A stretch of 64,000 nucleotides of DNA from contig JAQJZZ010000010.1 in NCBI GenBank assembly GCA_030077755.1, positions 5,890,001 through 5,954,000 on the forward strand. Direction: 5' to 3'. Below, one piece after another: positions 48,308-59,334 of the stretch. The notes under the pieces were generated by a model. It had not been told where the DNA came from and made no database searches. It saw nothing but the letters and a program-made list of their open reading frames with translations. Source of the DNA: Filosporella fistucella. Its lineage: Eukaryota > Ascomycota > Leotiomycetes > Helotiales. The position numbers were made by a program, and so were the translations under genes. Every line of letters begins with the position of its first letter. The first letter of the stretch is position 1.

Positions 48308-49838
48308 TCATGAACTCGTACGATAATATATGGTAAGGTAGGGTAGGGTAGATATCGAATGATTATATCTCATCTGATGAGAGATCTAGATCTAGATGTG
48401 AATGGGTTTTGGGTTACAGGGTAGCTTTTATCAGGCCAGATTTTTGAATCTTGGGAGTAGGTGGTGAGGTGGGATTGAGATGGTTCATGGGTGAGGTGGA
48501 ATGATTTTTGTGTGTTGCTATGTCAATGGTACTTGGATTATATGGTTTGAAGGTAGATTGTGGCAGGTTTGAATTGGAATTGTAGACTGAATTAACTTCG
48601 GAATCTTTGTGGACCTCGAAACTCAGTGGTTCTAGCGAGTGCTTGAGCTAGGAGAATCTGTGTTTTCTGCTCCGTCTTCGACAACTTCTTCTTTTCTCTG
48701 TAATCAGAATTACGCAATCCTTTTAGTTTCTGGAAGGAGATTTATCATTGTTTCCAAACTTAGGGTACTAGAAGACTCACTCTATCTTTTGTAGAGGGGT
48801 CAAGTGACGCCGTCCTCTTCGGATAGTTCTGCCCGTCTCTCAAACGCCTTTCTATTTCAAGCTAAAGGAAAGAGTTTGTGGAAGTTGAAGATTTTAACTT
48901 GGATATCGAGTTACAGTGCAGGCACTATTCACTTCACAGGGACTTTATTCGAAAGTCCGATTGGAAGGAATATAGCGTGCAAATGCTCAGATGTGGTTCA
49001 GCAGGTAAAGCATGCTAGAGCACTTCTATGGGCGAACGAGACACAATACATAGCAGTAGTCTAGGTATAATTTAGCATGAGGAAAGGCTGGAAACTCCGA
49101 TCTAGTATAAACAAGGCACTCGCTATAGAACGAGTCCCAATGCAGATCAGCGAGTATAAACCTTCATAGAAGACTACTTACAGCCTACCAACTAAACTGT
49201 AGAAGAATACTAAGTGTATCACATCTCAATGAATCGATGGTTTAGTTCTACCATATATCTATTTGTAGTTAAGAGCGCGAGCGACTACATGCGATCGAAT
49301 ATGGTGGAGGGAGTGGCCAAGAGCGCGAGTTCTAGAGTGGCTGACTGGATAAACTTTCTTGAGAGTATCCGCCTATGCTGCTGAGCGGACTGTATGAACA
49401 GGTCTTGTATAGCTCATTCCATAGACTACAGCAAAAGCTCCTAGTAAGGTGTATTAAGCAACCAAACTTCCAGTCCCAATGCAGCTCGCTGACCGAACTA
49501 TTGCAAGAAGTCTATAACAGCTCCACGAAATTAGTATTATGAAAGGCTCAGAGTAGACTGCGAGAAGACCATACCGCAAGATCTAGTGAATTCCACGATT
49601 GCGTTCCAGGGCAACAAAGGAACCCCTAATTGAGTACACTAAGCAGATATAAGTAAAACGACATATACCGAATACGACGAGGTAATTTTGAGCTTCAATC
49701 TAGAGTAACCAGCTAGCAGTCATCACTATGAGGCTCATAATAGACCACCACCAGACTTGCAAGGTTTGATAAAACCTTTCATTACAATCTACGTCCAACT
49801 GTGGGTGAGGGTAAAGAACCAAGCATGAAACACCCTGA

Positions 49839-52800
49839 CTAACACCTCTCTGCCTCCAACCCATCTCCACAGCTAGCTCTTTTTGCCCTACTGCCATTGC
49901 ACTCTTTTCTATGCTGCATAGCTTCAACCACCTCGCTTTTGTGTGCTAAAACCACACCTTGATCACCCACATAATACTCTGGTTCCAGCTCACCACTTTC
50001 CGCCACAGAATCAGGCTCACCACCTTTCGAAGCCACACCTTGGTCCCCCATGATGAAGTCACTTGATTCTAATTCCCTCGCAGCTTCTTCTTGAGCTTTC
50101 CGATCAGCCACCCTAGTCTCTCTCACAGTCTCCCAGACTTGAACTTGCTCCTGTCGTTGTTTGGCCGCCCTCTTTGCTACATCGGACAATGTCTTGGTAC
50201 CCAAACCCTCGAATGCACTTAATTCTGCGAGAAATCTTCTGACTCCCACACCAGTGATATCCTCAATCCATTTATCGACGTCATCATCACAAGCTGCCGC
50301 TGTTGCCACATGCAAACCCCTGAAGACTTGTTTGTCAGTGACTGAGCTTGGTGACTGAAGTGAATTATCGATAGTCGACTCCGAGGAGAGTAGGGGGATT
50401 GTCACACCAATCATTTTCGGTGCTCGAGGTACTTCGGGATAAACTTCCAATCTCGCTGTCGTCGAAATAGGTCGTCTTTGCTTTTGGAATAGCTTGGGAG
50501 CTGAAGGTTGAAGCTTCAACTTTGGTATGCTTGGCCGCTTCATTGGATCAGCAATCGGTAGCTGTCTTGCATACTCTTCAATAGGGGTTCGTACAATTCC
50601 TTTTTGAGAATTTTTGTGTATTGAGGCAGGTTTTCTGACAGGTGTAGCCGTAATCTGTTCTCCAGCACCACGGTCCGAGCCTTCTTCGGGAAACGCAACC
50701 GGCTCAGCAGAACTGGTAGATTTTGTAGATAGTCGGGGCTCACAGTAAGACACTTCGACGGCAGAATAAGCTTGGGTTGGTGAGATTGTGATTGAAGACT
50801 TATAGCTCTTTTGTGGAACACACTGCTGGCATTCGGTAGATGATCGTGCGGTGCAATTATGAGTTTTTAAAGCTGGTGAGATTCTCGGATCTTCCAGAAC
50901 ATCTTCCCATTCGATGCTTTGAGAATCAGAATCAGGGACGGTAGCATCCAAAGGACCAGAACACTGAGAGCACAAAGGAGGTGGTGATGGTGGTGGTCTT
51001 GTTGGGGGATTAGAATTCCTCTTAAAGGCAACTACTTCGTCACCGTCGCTCGCTCGTGGATCCGTATGCCAATTGCTCTGATCCAGGCTTTTCTTCAGGC
51101 TTTTTGAGGCTGAAGATGTTAGGAATTTCCTGACTGGGCGAGCACTCTTCGACGTCATAGGAAAAGTACGGCTGCGATCATCTGGCTTCGTCACAACTGG
51201 GAATGGCAATCTCTTCTTCTGTATAGTTTCAGACGGGCTGGTGTGACCAACCTCGACAGCCTCATAATCAGTTTGGATTCCACATTCAACTCCCTTCCAA
51301 GTCACCTTGGATGGCCGGGTAGGCATTGGTGGGGGTGGATCCTCCCCAGTAGCATGAGCACAATCGCCTTTACATTTGGTGGAGGTTTGTGGAAATGTTT
51401 TACTCCGACTACTAATAATTGGAGCACGTTCAACCTGAGGTGGTGGGCTAGACATGTACACTTCGAGATCATCAGGAGAAGCTTGTATCGCCGTGTCGAT
51501 GTAAACAATCTGATTTTGTATCAAAGACATCAAATCGCGTGTCTGAGTGGTTGCCTCAGCGGCTTCATACATGGATCCATTTTCATTCTCGCGCATATAT
51601 TCATTGCCGACGATTTCCTCTTTTCGATTTCTCGACACTTCCCGGTCAAGATGACTGGCCCTAGTGGAATCTACTGAACGAGCTATTATGTGTCAGATGA
51701 TGTACAAAGTAGAGATGTAATTCTTACGAGATTCTACTGGTTCGTAATCCTCATTCTGCTCAACTGGACCCCATGTCTGCTTCATCTCAAAAGTCTTGAC
51801 CCACCCACCAACTGGAGTGGATGGCCTGTGAGCCTCTATTTGAGCAGATATAGCACTGAACTTCTTTGTCGGTGATGCTTCAGGAGATGAATCCTGTCTT
51901 CGAAGCCACGGTAAGGATCGCCTTGGTGATGGTTGTGGATCTGGCGGTAGAGCTTTTGGAGGCTTTCTTACCATTTCATGTGGTGGTGTAAAACCAAGGA
52001 CAGTGTGATCAGAGGTAGATGAATATTTTCTGTGTGTCTTCCCTCTACCATATGTTTTCTCGTGAGTAGGTGTGAACCCAATGACAATTGTTCCGGTTGA
52101 ACCAGAAGCAAAAGATGGCTGACCACGAGGTTTCTCTTCTTTCTTATTTTCCAGGACTACTTTCGATTTCCTCGACAACGGCATGTTTGTTTGCCACTTT
52201 TCGTCTTTCGGAGGAGTTGGCGGAGGAGCCGGAGCGACAACTGTAGCTCGAGTCTGCTCAGCAGAAGTTACTGCAAGACCAGCAGATTGGAACTCAGAGT
52301 GGTAGGGCTTGAGCTCTTCAATGGTATATGCAGAGATTGTGGTATTCGAAAGTGACGGCACAAGTGACTGCTTTGGAAGGCTTCGGGCAGCTTGCAAGTA
52401 AAGTTCTATCTCCTTCTGGTAGTTTTTGAGTGCTTTCTTCTGACTAGGGGAGCGAGAATAGATTTCACTCTGTACTGATTGGACAATGGATTTGATGGAT
52501 TCGGTGGAACCTCCTCGAGAGAACGATTGTATTGCCTCCCAGAATTCTGGAGATCCACCGCTATGATGAGTTGCCGCTTTATTAGGTGATACTTGAGAAA
52601 TTGCTTTCTGCTGCGGGCCAATGCCGGATTGGGGAAAATCAAAATTGTTGAAGCTTCCAACTCTACTCTTAGGATCAATCCTGAGATCGTAAGTTCGCCT
52701 CGCTTTTGAGTGTGAAAAACGATATGTCTTTCGACTACTAACCGGATCAAGTGGCCGTACATGTGCATACTCGCCCAGTGGACGCCTTCCTGAATGAATA

Positions 52801-53381
52801 CTTAGTCGGTCAGAGTTGAATGGTGACCTTTTTTGGGTAGGTTGCTTCTTCCAATACACAGGAACTTCCGCAATATGCATCAAAGAATATAGATTTTCGG
52901 CCTTTTTCTTTGGTGCCAAAGCACGTTTCACAGAACTTGCAGCTCCATCTGTTGAAGGGATGATAGAACTCTCAATTTGACGATGAATTGGCCCTGAAGT
53001 TCCTGTCCGTGACTCCGCACCTGGTGTAAACAATATGTCAGACTCAGTAGTGACTTGACTTGCTAATGCCGCGTTTGGTGTATCCCAGCCAAAAGCTTGT
53101 ATGTGTTGTTTTGCTCTGTGTGAGGCCCTTCGTCTTGCTCGTACGGCAGTAGCAGAGCTTCTCGAGCTTAAGACTTGCCGGCGACGTACGCGGAATATGA
53201 ATCGTTTCTTCTTCCTTTCGTCTTCGATTGAAGTTGGCAATGGTGTCTTGAATGTGTTTTTGGCGGCGTCCAAATGCTGATGATCTGTGGATGCTCGACA
53301 GGTAGAGGACACTCGAGTTCGAGGTAAATGCCGATGAGGATACCCCTTCCAATGAATATTATATAGAGTCAAAGAGCGCAT
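49839..53381 (-). CDS. Large, mostly disordered orphan protein, function unknown
   Basis: Two long minus-strand frames join through a 54-nt intron (51674..51727, GTAAGA...TTCAG): exons 53381..51728 and 51673..49839 give 1162 residues. The N-terminus is basic (KKKRFIFRVRRRQVLSSRSS and RARRRASHRAK). The middle is Pro/Ser/Lys-rich and contains two copies of GFTPxHE (GFTPTHEKTYG, GFTPPHEMVRK). Acidic and Pro-rich stretches follow. Near the C-terminus a short helical segment (DDVDKWIEDITGVGVRRFLA, then EQVQVWETVRETRVADRKAQ) precedes two MGDQGV/VGDQGV repeats. I recognise no domain. The intron is supported because it fuses two open frames of 1.65 and 1.8 kb in phase. Composition suggests a nuclear or scaffold protein, but that is only inference. 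Confidence 0.75.
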
Positions 53382-54444
53382 CGTATGTACTGGAAGAAGC
53401 GATAAGGATGCATCTTAGGAGCTGTGAAGTAAATGAGGTTTGATTTCTGCAATTAGAAGGCTTGCTGTAGGTTGTACCTTCCAAGGCCAGTATCAATCGA
53501 CCTCGCAGCAGGAAGCTACCCTACAGGGCTTCTCTTGTGTAGCTATCTCCTCCGAGGGCCGTAATTTACGGTGCAAGGTTGAACAAACCTATCAGATAGC
53601 CATGCATGAGCTTTTATCTCAACATATCCCCCTGGTGACCAGTGTCACGTCCATGAAAGATATGTTCCCCGGGAATCACTTGGAGCTCTTCTCCACCATT
53701 TCAATCGGTGGAGAAAGTCCCCCAAAATGTTCTTTCCATCGCCATACCCTCCAGGATCCAGCGATCTATCTCATATCCTCATCGAATGTCTTTAATTCCG
53801 GGACTCGAATACATTTCCAACTGCCGCTGACCTTTTCGCAGAAGGTATTCTATCGTTCCAAAGTCTTTCTTGTCAAGGTGCACACCTTTCTCGAATTCGG
53901 TTCTATATTGCCTACTATCAGCTAATGGTCCTTATACAAGATAGTCAATCCAGAATTGGAGGGAGATCTATACTGACCTTGCGAATGTCTCGAAATGAGG
54001 TCTTGATTCCTGTCCTGGTCAGCAAATACCCATAATTCAATTGAATGCACATACTGGAGCTTTCTTCCTGCTCTCTCTCAGACATTGCCTGTATAAAGAG
54101 AGCACCTCTTTCTGCAGACCTGACAATCTCTTCATATCTTCCGCGTTGTGTATCTGCTCCAATTGCTGTTGCGAAATAGTTGAATGTAGTCGTTGTTAAA
54201 TTTACTGCAATGACGGGAAGATTTCCGGCATCTACAGGGATCAGCTCCCCTAATGCTTTGGAGCACTTAGTGGGGTTCGGAGCAGCCGATTACGGCAGAT
54301 TGATGGCCGAATGTCCACCTCGAGACTTCTTCAACATCCTTTCTCCAGTTTACCATTCTGAAATTTGACATTGCCTCTTCTTATTTCTCTTCTTATCATT
54401 CAACTGGAATTTGAGAGTAGACAGCTTGGTTCACAGCACTTAAA
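53382..54444. other. Divergent intergenic region
   Basis: Between the orphan start and the FAH-family start. A 161-codon plus-strand frame (53440..53925) begins with TTG and has no domain. Otherwise nothing seen. Confidence 0.5.
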
Positions 54445-55452
54445 ATGGCCTCTTTCTCCGTAAGATAATTTCCCCACATTATTTACCCCACTGACATCTC
54501 CCCCAGAGACTGGTGAGATTCCTAGCCAAAGACGGCCGGACATATTACGGAGATGCAATTCTTCCTCATGGAGTGACAGATATTGCAAAAGCCAAGCAAG
54601 CCAAAGTTATTCGTGGCCCAATCTTTGGAAAACATGATGTTACGGATCAAGTTGCTGATATTCGGCTCTTACTTGCCCCGCTGGCTTTAGAGGATGTGAA
54701 GACTGTCAGGTGTTTGGGATTGAATTATGAACAGCATGCCAAAGAGGTACATCTCCTGATTTTTCAAAGTGAATGATATATTGATCTCCATAGTCCAACA
54801 TGCCTATCCCAAGATACCCAGTCCTCTTCGTAAGTAACCTATCCACCCTCCAAACTCCCTCTCACACCCTCAGTACAAACCCATAACCTCCCTCACTGGC
54901 CCCACAGACCCAATCCCAATCCATCCCATCGCCCAAGAAGGTACAGGTCTAGACTACGAATGCGAGCTCGTAGCTATAATCAGTAAGCCCTGTTCCGACG
55001 TTCCAGAGTCTTCCGCTCTGGATTACGTCCTAGGCTACTCAATCGGCAACGACGTTTCCCACCGGGACTGGCAGATAAAGCGCGGTGGCGGTCAATGGTC
55101 ACTCGGAAAGGGTTTTGATGGATGGGCTCCCTACGGACCCGGAATAGTCTCTTCAAAACTTATTAAAGACCCTCAGAATCTGAGAATCACGACAAAAGTT
55201 AATGGGCAAATGGTACAAGATAGTAATACCGGAGACATGATCTTTGGTGTTGCGAAGACGATTGCGTTTTTAAGTCAGGGAACCACGTTGCTCCCTGGTG
55301 ATATCATCTTTACTGGTACACCGCAAGGAGTAGGTATGGGCCGGAAACCACAGCTTTGGTTGAAGGATGGGGATATAGTTGAGGTTGGATTGGAGGGGGT
55401 AGGGAGTTGTGTTAATAGAGTTGAGTTTTTGAGGGCGAAGGGGAAGCTTTGA
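54445..55452 (+). CDS. Fumarylacetoacetate hydrolase (FAH) family protein
   Basis: Exons 54445..54459 (15 nt, MASFS), 54507..54746, 54794..54829 (36 nt) and 54874..55452 give 289 residues. All introns are GT-AG, 44-47 nt, phase 0. The C-terminal FAH fold is clear: RCLGLNYEQHAKESNMPIPR, YPVLFYKPITSLTGP, LDYECELVAII with metal-ligand Glu126 and Glu128, GYSIGNDVSHRDWQIKRGGG with ligand Asp157, GKGFDGWAPYGPGIV, then DMIFGVAKTIAFLSQGTTLL and FTGTPQGVGMG. The family cleaves or decarboxylates beta-diketo acids using Mg or Mn. Subgroups include acylpyruvase/oxaloacetate decarboxylase (FAHD1) and aromatic-catabolism hydrolases, and the substrate cannot be fixed from sequence alone. The N-terminal ~75 residues form the family's variable domain. 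Confidence 0.94.
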
Positions 55453-56151
55453 TGATGTGTATGAGCAGGTGTATACTTGTAAGATTACTTTATACCATGA
55501 GAACATGACGAAGGTAGCAATCTGAAGATATAACAATAGTAAGCAAACCTAAGGGTCAGAGATGAGAGAGTTTATAGCTCAGATATAGAGCTTGATGTGA
55601 GATATTATAAGCAGGAACAACGACCATGCCTAAGAAAAAGTATACATTCATAACCCCCCGTGAGACCTTCAAACCGCTGAGCTTCAGGGGTATCACCTTA
55701 GAAATAGGAAAGCCAGTTTAGAGGCAAAGGTCTATCGTTTACTCATCATCTCAAAGGTTACAATAAATTCAGCACATTTTTCAAAAGCATAGGAGATCCT
55801 ATGAATAAGCATATGTAGAGATTATCAAATTCAATAGAGAGCATAAACGTGTAGATGTCAGTCTCGGAAATGCAGAACTCCAGTCTTTCCAATGGACACC
55901 CGTTACTGCTCCGTTACAGTTTACTTCCTGAGACTCTAGGTCCAAGTACAGACTAGATTTCAACTAGCCGAAGTCTGTTTCGATCGTCTAGACCTGTTCG
56001 TAATATATATACACCGAGAAATGATGAAAGGCCATTGTGCATTGATATATAACCCGCACCCTTTTCTAATCTACATTCCCAAACTTTTCTTTTCTTTCAC
56101 TCAAGCACGCGATCAATCATACACTTGCTCTCACCCGCAAAACCATCAATC
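55453..56151. other. Convergent intergenic region
   Basis: Between the FAH-family and ERJ5 stop codons. AT-rich, no supported gene. Confidence 0.5.
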
Positions 56152-57556
56152 TCACTTCCGTCCACTTTTCTTCCTCCTAACCGCCTTACCTGTCCCATTC
56201 ACAGCTGTCGTCTTCACCTTCTCCAATACCTCGAAATCATCTCCCGAGCTGGAAGAAGGAGGTGTGTCTTCCTCCTCATCATCGGAATCAGAGTCTGTTG
56301 AAGAGGGTTTCTTGGAGAGAAAGCGACCAGCGGTGGTGGTGTAGGCCCAGAGAGGGACGCGATAGAGAGCTGTATCCTTGATGGTAGGAGGTGCGAGTTC
56401 GTTGGGCTATGAATTGTCAGTTATAATACTTCAGAAATGGTAGGAAAGGACATACGTCAAGCAAAAACTCATGCGTTTCTCCCTCCTCATCTTGTTGCTC
56501 AAGATACACATTCCCCACCGCATCGACAACAAGAATCTTGCCATTCTCAGCTACGACCCTCTTTCTTGGGCCCGCAGCTCCAGAAGGTGGTGTGGCAGCC
56601 GGACTAGCCTTTGCAGCCTTCATAGCTTTACTAGTCTTCTTTTCATTCTTCTCCTTCTTCATATCCTTCTCCTGCATTCTCCTCTGTCGCCTATTCATAG
56701 GCTGCATAGCATCAGAATCATCTCCGCCGGCAGGAGGTGTAGCTGTTCCGGATCCGGCACCAGCACCATCCAAACCAGGTATACCCAGATTCTCACCCCA
56801 AGCAGCATGTCTTGCGAACTTGATGTAGCGGCCGACGAAATCTTGTTGGCGTTTCCAGGACATGTAAAGTGCGAGCCAGTGGCCTCCACCTCCTACGAAG
56901 ATGAATAGTCCTACCAAGACGGAACCAAGACCTGGTCTGAAGCGGGCATAGTAATATCCTGTTCCCTTCCATTTAGGGAATCCATTGCTGAGGAAATGAT
57001 CATATCTCTCTCTGCCAGCACCACGTAGAATATTGGTCACTATACCCAATCTCGCAAAACGATCACTTGCTGCCTTTGCCGTAGCCTTGATCTCAGCCTG
57101 TGTAGGGCCTTTGGAGACATGAACACCTGGTTTCTTTGCAGATTTCGATTTTTTGTCCTTTCCGGTCGATTTCTCAGCAATGAATTGTTGCTTTACTTTA
57201 TCGGGATGCAGGAGACGAGAGCGCTTGCGGTAGGCTTTGTTGATATCATCTTGCGATGCAGATGGGGTAATGCCTAGGAAATCGTAGAAGGAGACTCCGA
57301 CTCCTTCGGATGCTTCTACTTCGTCGCGCAGACGGAAAATTTCTTGATCTAAAAAGGAGAGTCAGAATTGATATTCGCCGTTCGGATCAAAGCACAATGA
57401 CGAAGAATGGATTGACACGTTGCGCAGTGGGTCGGGTGCCGATAATTATATGCAGAAACTTGACTTGTCTTGACTTGACTTACCTTCTTTACTCCATGCT
57501 GCGACAATAGCCAGCAGACAGGCAATAATGCCCACTGTAAATAGCGATCTCCTCAT
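56152..57556 (-). CDS. ERJ5: ER membrane J-domain protein Erj5
   Basis: Minus-strand exons 57556..57484, 57348..56456 and 56406..56152 (introns 135 and 49 nt, GT-AG) give 406 residues. The N-terminus MRRSLFTVGIIACLLAIVAAW is a signal sequence or anchor. The J domain (about 44-120) reads FYDFLGITPSASQDDINKAY with HPD at 72-74, and has a Lys-rich insertion after HPD (STGKDKKSKSAKKPG). A second membrane segment lies at ~163-185 (LGSVLVGLFIFVGGGGHWLAL). The C-terminal ~220 residues are charged, with Lys/Glu repeats and a Ser/Asp/Glu-rich tail, expected in the cytosol. In yeast, Erj5 stimulates Kar2/BiP in the ER lumen and helps protein folding. The size and arrangement match filamentous-fungal Erj5. 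Confidence 0.93.
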
Positions 57557-58803
57557 ATTGTTGGTGGTGTTGAGGAAGAAAGGAGGGCTACGAAGTACAC
57601 CGCTGATGTGTCTTCTTGGACTTTGCACCAACTCGAGTCGGTCACAGCTGGCTCGCTCGCACTGGACCTTTTTTTTTTCTCGTGATGCCAGATTCCAGAT
57701 GCCAGATGCCAGTTTACGGGACACGACACGGCCACAGGACGGTTACGGCTTACCTTGCGGGCTGGGCAAAATGGAAGCGACTTTGTGGAGTGCCGGGATT
57801 AAAAACAGCTCGACATTTGGGATCAGGGCAAGGTCAGGTTCCATTCAGTCAGGTTCAGGCTCACTTCAGTGCTGGAGGGGTTGTTGTTCAGGGGCAATAG
57901 CGTGGTGATGTGTGGTAAAGGCAACCAATTAGGGCTTATGGTTACTGAATTTTAGGCTGAGGATTGGCCTCGATTCTCTTGATTTGCCTCGATTGCCTTG
58001 TTGTTTCCAGTGAAGAGCGGGCACGAATGCAATGCAGGTCACCTCACCAGCAAGCACGAGCACCACCAAAAGCACAACTTGGGCTTGGGCTTGGACTTAG
58101 TCTTGGGCGTAAAAATCGGCAACCGGCTTGGTGCATAAGAGTGATAGTCCCAGATTTATATTCGTCTCATCTCTTCTTCCTCTTCTCCTTTTCACTTTGA
58201 TTTTCTTCCGGTGCGGACTCGAGGCCGCATGCGTTTCAAGTTGGTGTATGGGAGAATCCATGGATTTCGCCTTTGAAGCCTGAGGCTTCATTAGTTTCAT
58301 AAGGCATTCACTCCGGCCAAGGGCAAGGGTCTCGGGAGTGGGCCAGATCTCAGATTAAGATTGAGCTCTGGAAAGTCTCACCTCCCCTGACTGCTTTACA
58401 CTGGACATTTCTCGAAACCCTGGACTACTCGTTTCTTCAAATCCAAACGCATTCCTCATACGACACCTTCTGCGCCTCGACGCGTACATATAATCACTCT
58501 CAATTCAGCCCCGGTTCGTATTCAGTTCTATTTGCAGGTTCTGGTACTCGGTGCCTGCAAGGCTTACGAATAATTCCCGGCTGACATAACTGGGCACAGA
58601 AATTTAACAGATCTCGAAACCCCAAACGACAAAATTCAGTTTATCATCAATCGAATTCACCCGGTTCCGAGAAATCAATTCTGCCTACAGTTTGTATTCG
58701 AATAAAGGACCCATAGATCCCGTCATTTTGTTCGGCACTTGACCTTATCTATCTCAACCCTAATTCTCAACCTTTCAACCTTCCTCCAACCTATACAACC
58801 AAC
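57557..58803. other. Divergent intergenic region of ERJ5 and PRA1
   Basis: About 1.25 kb. A T9 run lies near 57669 and tandem GGGCTTGGGCTTGG at about 58081. ORFs on both strands look random. Immediately before PRA1 the sequence is a C/T/A-rich leader (cttcctccaacctatacaaccaac). Confidence 0.5.
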
Positions 58804-59334
58804 ATGTCGCGGATACAAATTCCTCTTGATGTCTTGACATCGCGGTTGAACCTTTCAGATAGGTTCGCCGGTGTGCGATCACAATCTCTGGCATCCAGAT
58901 TCGCCAACTTGAAGCCAGTTTCCGAATTTCTCGATCTCAAAAGGTTGTCAAAGCCTGCCAACTTCAGCGAAGTCCAGTCGCGAGTCAATTACAATCTTGG
59001 CCACTTCTCCAGCAATTATGCCGTCGTCTTCGCGATGCTCAGTATCTACAGCTTGCTGTCCAACCCTCTCCTCCTCTTCGTCATCTTCCTTGTCGTAGGT
59101 GGTATGTGGGGAATTGGAAAGCTGGATGGAAGAGATCTTGACATTGGCGTTTTCCGTGCAACATCCTCTCAACTCTATACAGCACTCCTCGTCATCGCTG
59201 TTCCTCTTGGCATCATTGCCTCACCAATCTCAACAATACTCTGGCTCATCGGAGCCTCAGGAGTCAGCATATTAGGACATGCTTCGTTTATGGACAAACC
59301 CATCGATGAGGCTTTTTCCGGGGAGGCGGTCTAG
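58804..59334 (+). CDS. PRA1/Yip3 family prenylated Rab acceptor
   Basis: Intronless, 176 residues from ATG 58804. The cytosolic N-terminus (RPVSEFLDL-type, here LKPVSEFLDLKRLSKPANF) leads into VQSRVNYNLGHFSSNYAVVF, the family signature. Two hydrophobic hairpins follow (about 77-101 and 121-160): AMLSIYSLLSNPLLLFVIFL and YTALLVIAVPLGIIASPIST. The C-terminus GHASFMDKPIDEAFSGEAV is a normal PRA1 ending. The protein binds prenylated Rab GTPases and acts between ER and Golgi; yeast Yip3 is the relative. The stop codon lies inside a second open frame that continues downstream in the -1 frame (see the next entry), which is unusual for an otherwise canonical gene. Confidence 0.92.
   Translation: MSRIQIPLDVLTSRLNLSDRFAGVRSQSLASRFANLKPVSEFLDLKRLSKPANFSEVQSRVNYNLGHFSSNYAVVFAMLSIYSLLSNPLLLFVIFLVVGGMWGIGKLDGRDLDIGVFRATSSQLYTALLVIAVPLGIIASPISTILWLIGASGVSILGHASFMDKPIDEAFSGEAV

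Larger units (their letters stand above)
43450..49838. other. Gene-poor tract of about 6.4 kb
   Basis: No ORF here shows a domain, a signal peptide with cysteines or a convincing splice extension; the longest are ~124 codons and lie in low-complexity sequence. The left 1 kb is the BEM3 upstream region, with a GGA microsatellite and GAGCA/CAGTCTAC-type simple repeats. Further right are a CCCTTA run (about 44536-44556), a diverged direct repeat at 47.7-47.9 kb and an 18-bp palindrome at 48290. A small frame at 46784..46855 (MIFGFVIGAGGILTSFLWRR plus three residues) could encode a membrane micropeptide but stands alone. Confidence 0.5.

Noticed and set aside
53440..53925. 161-codon plus-strand frame
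   Set aside because: Begins with TTG, shows no domain and no splice partner in either direction.
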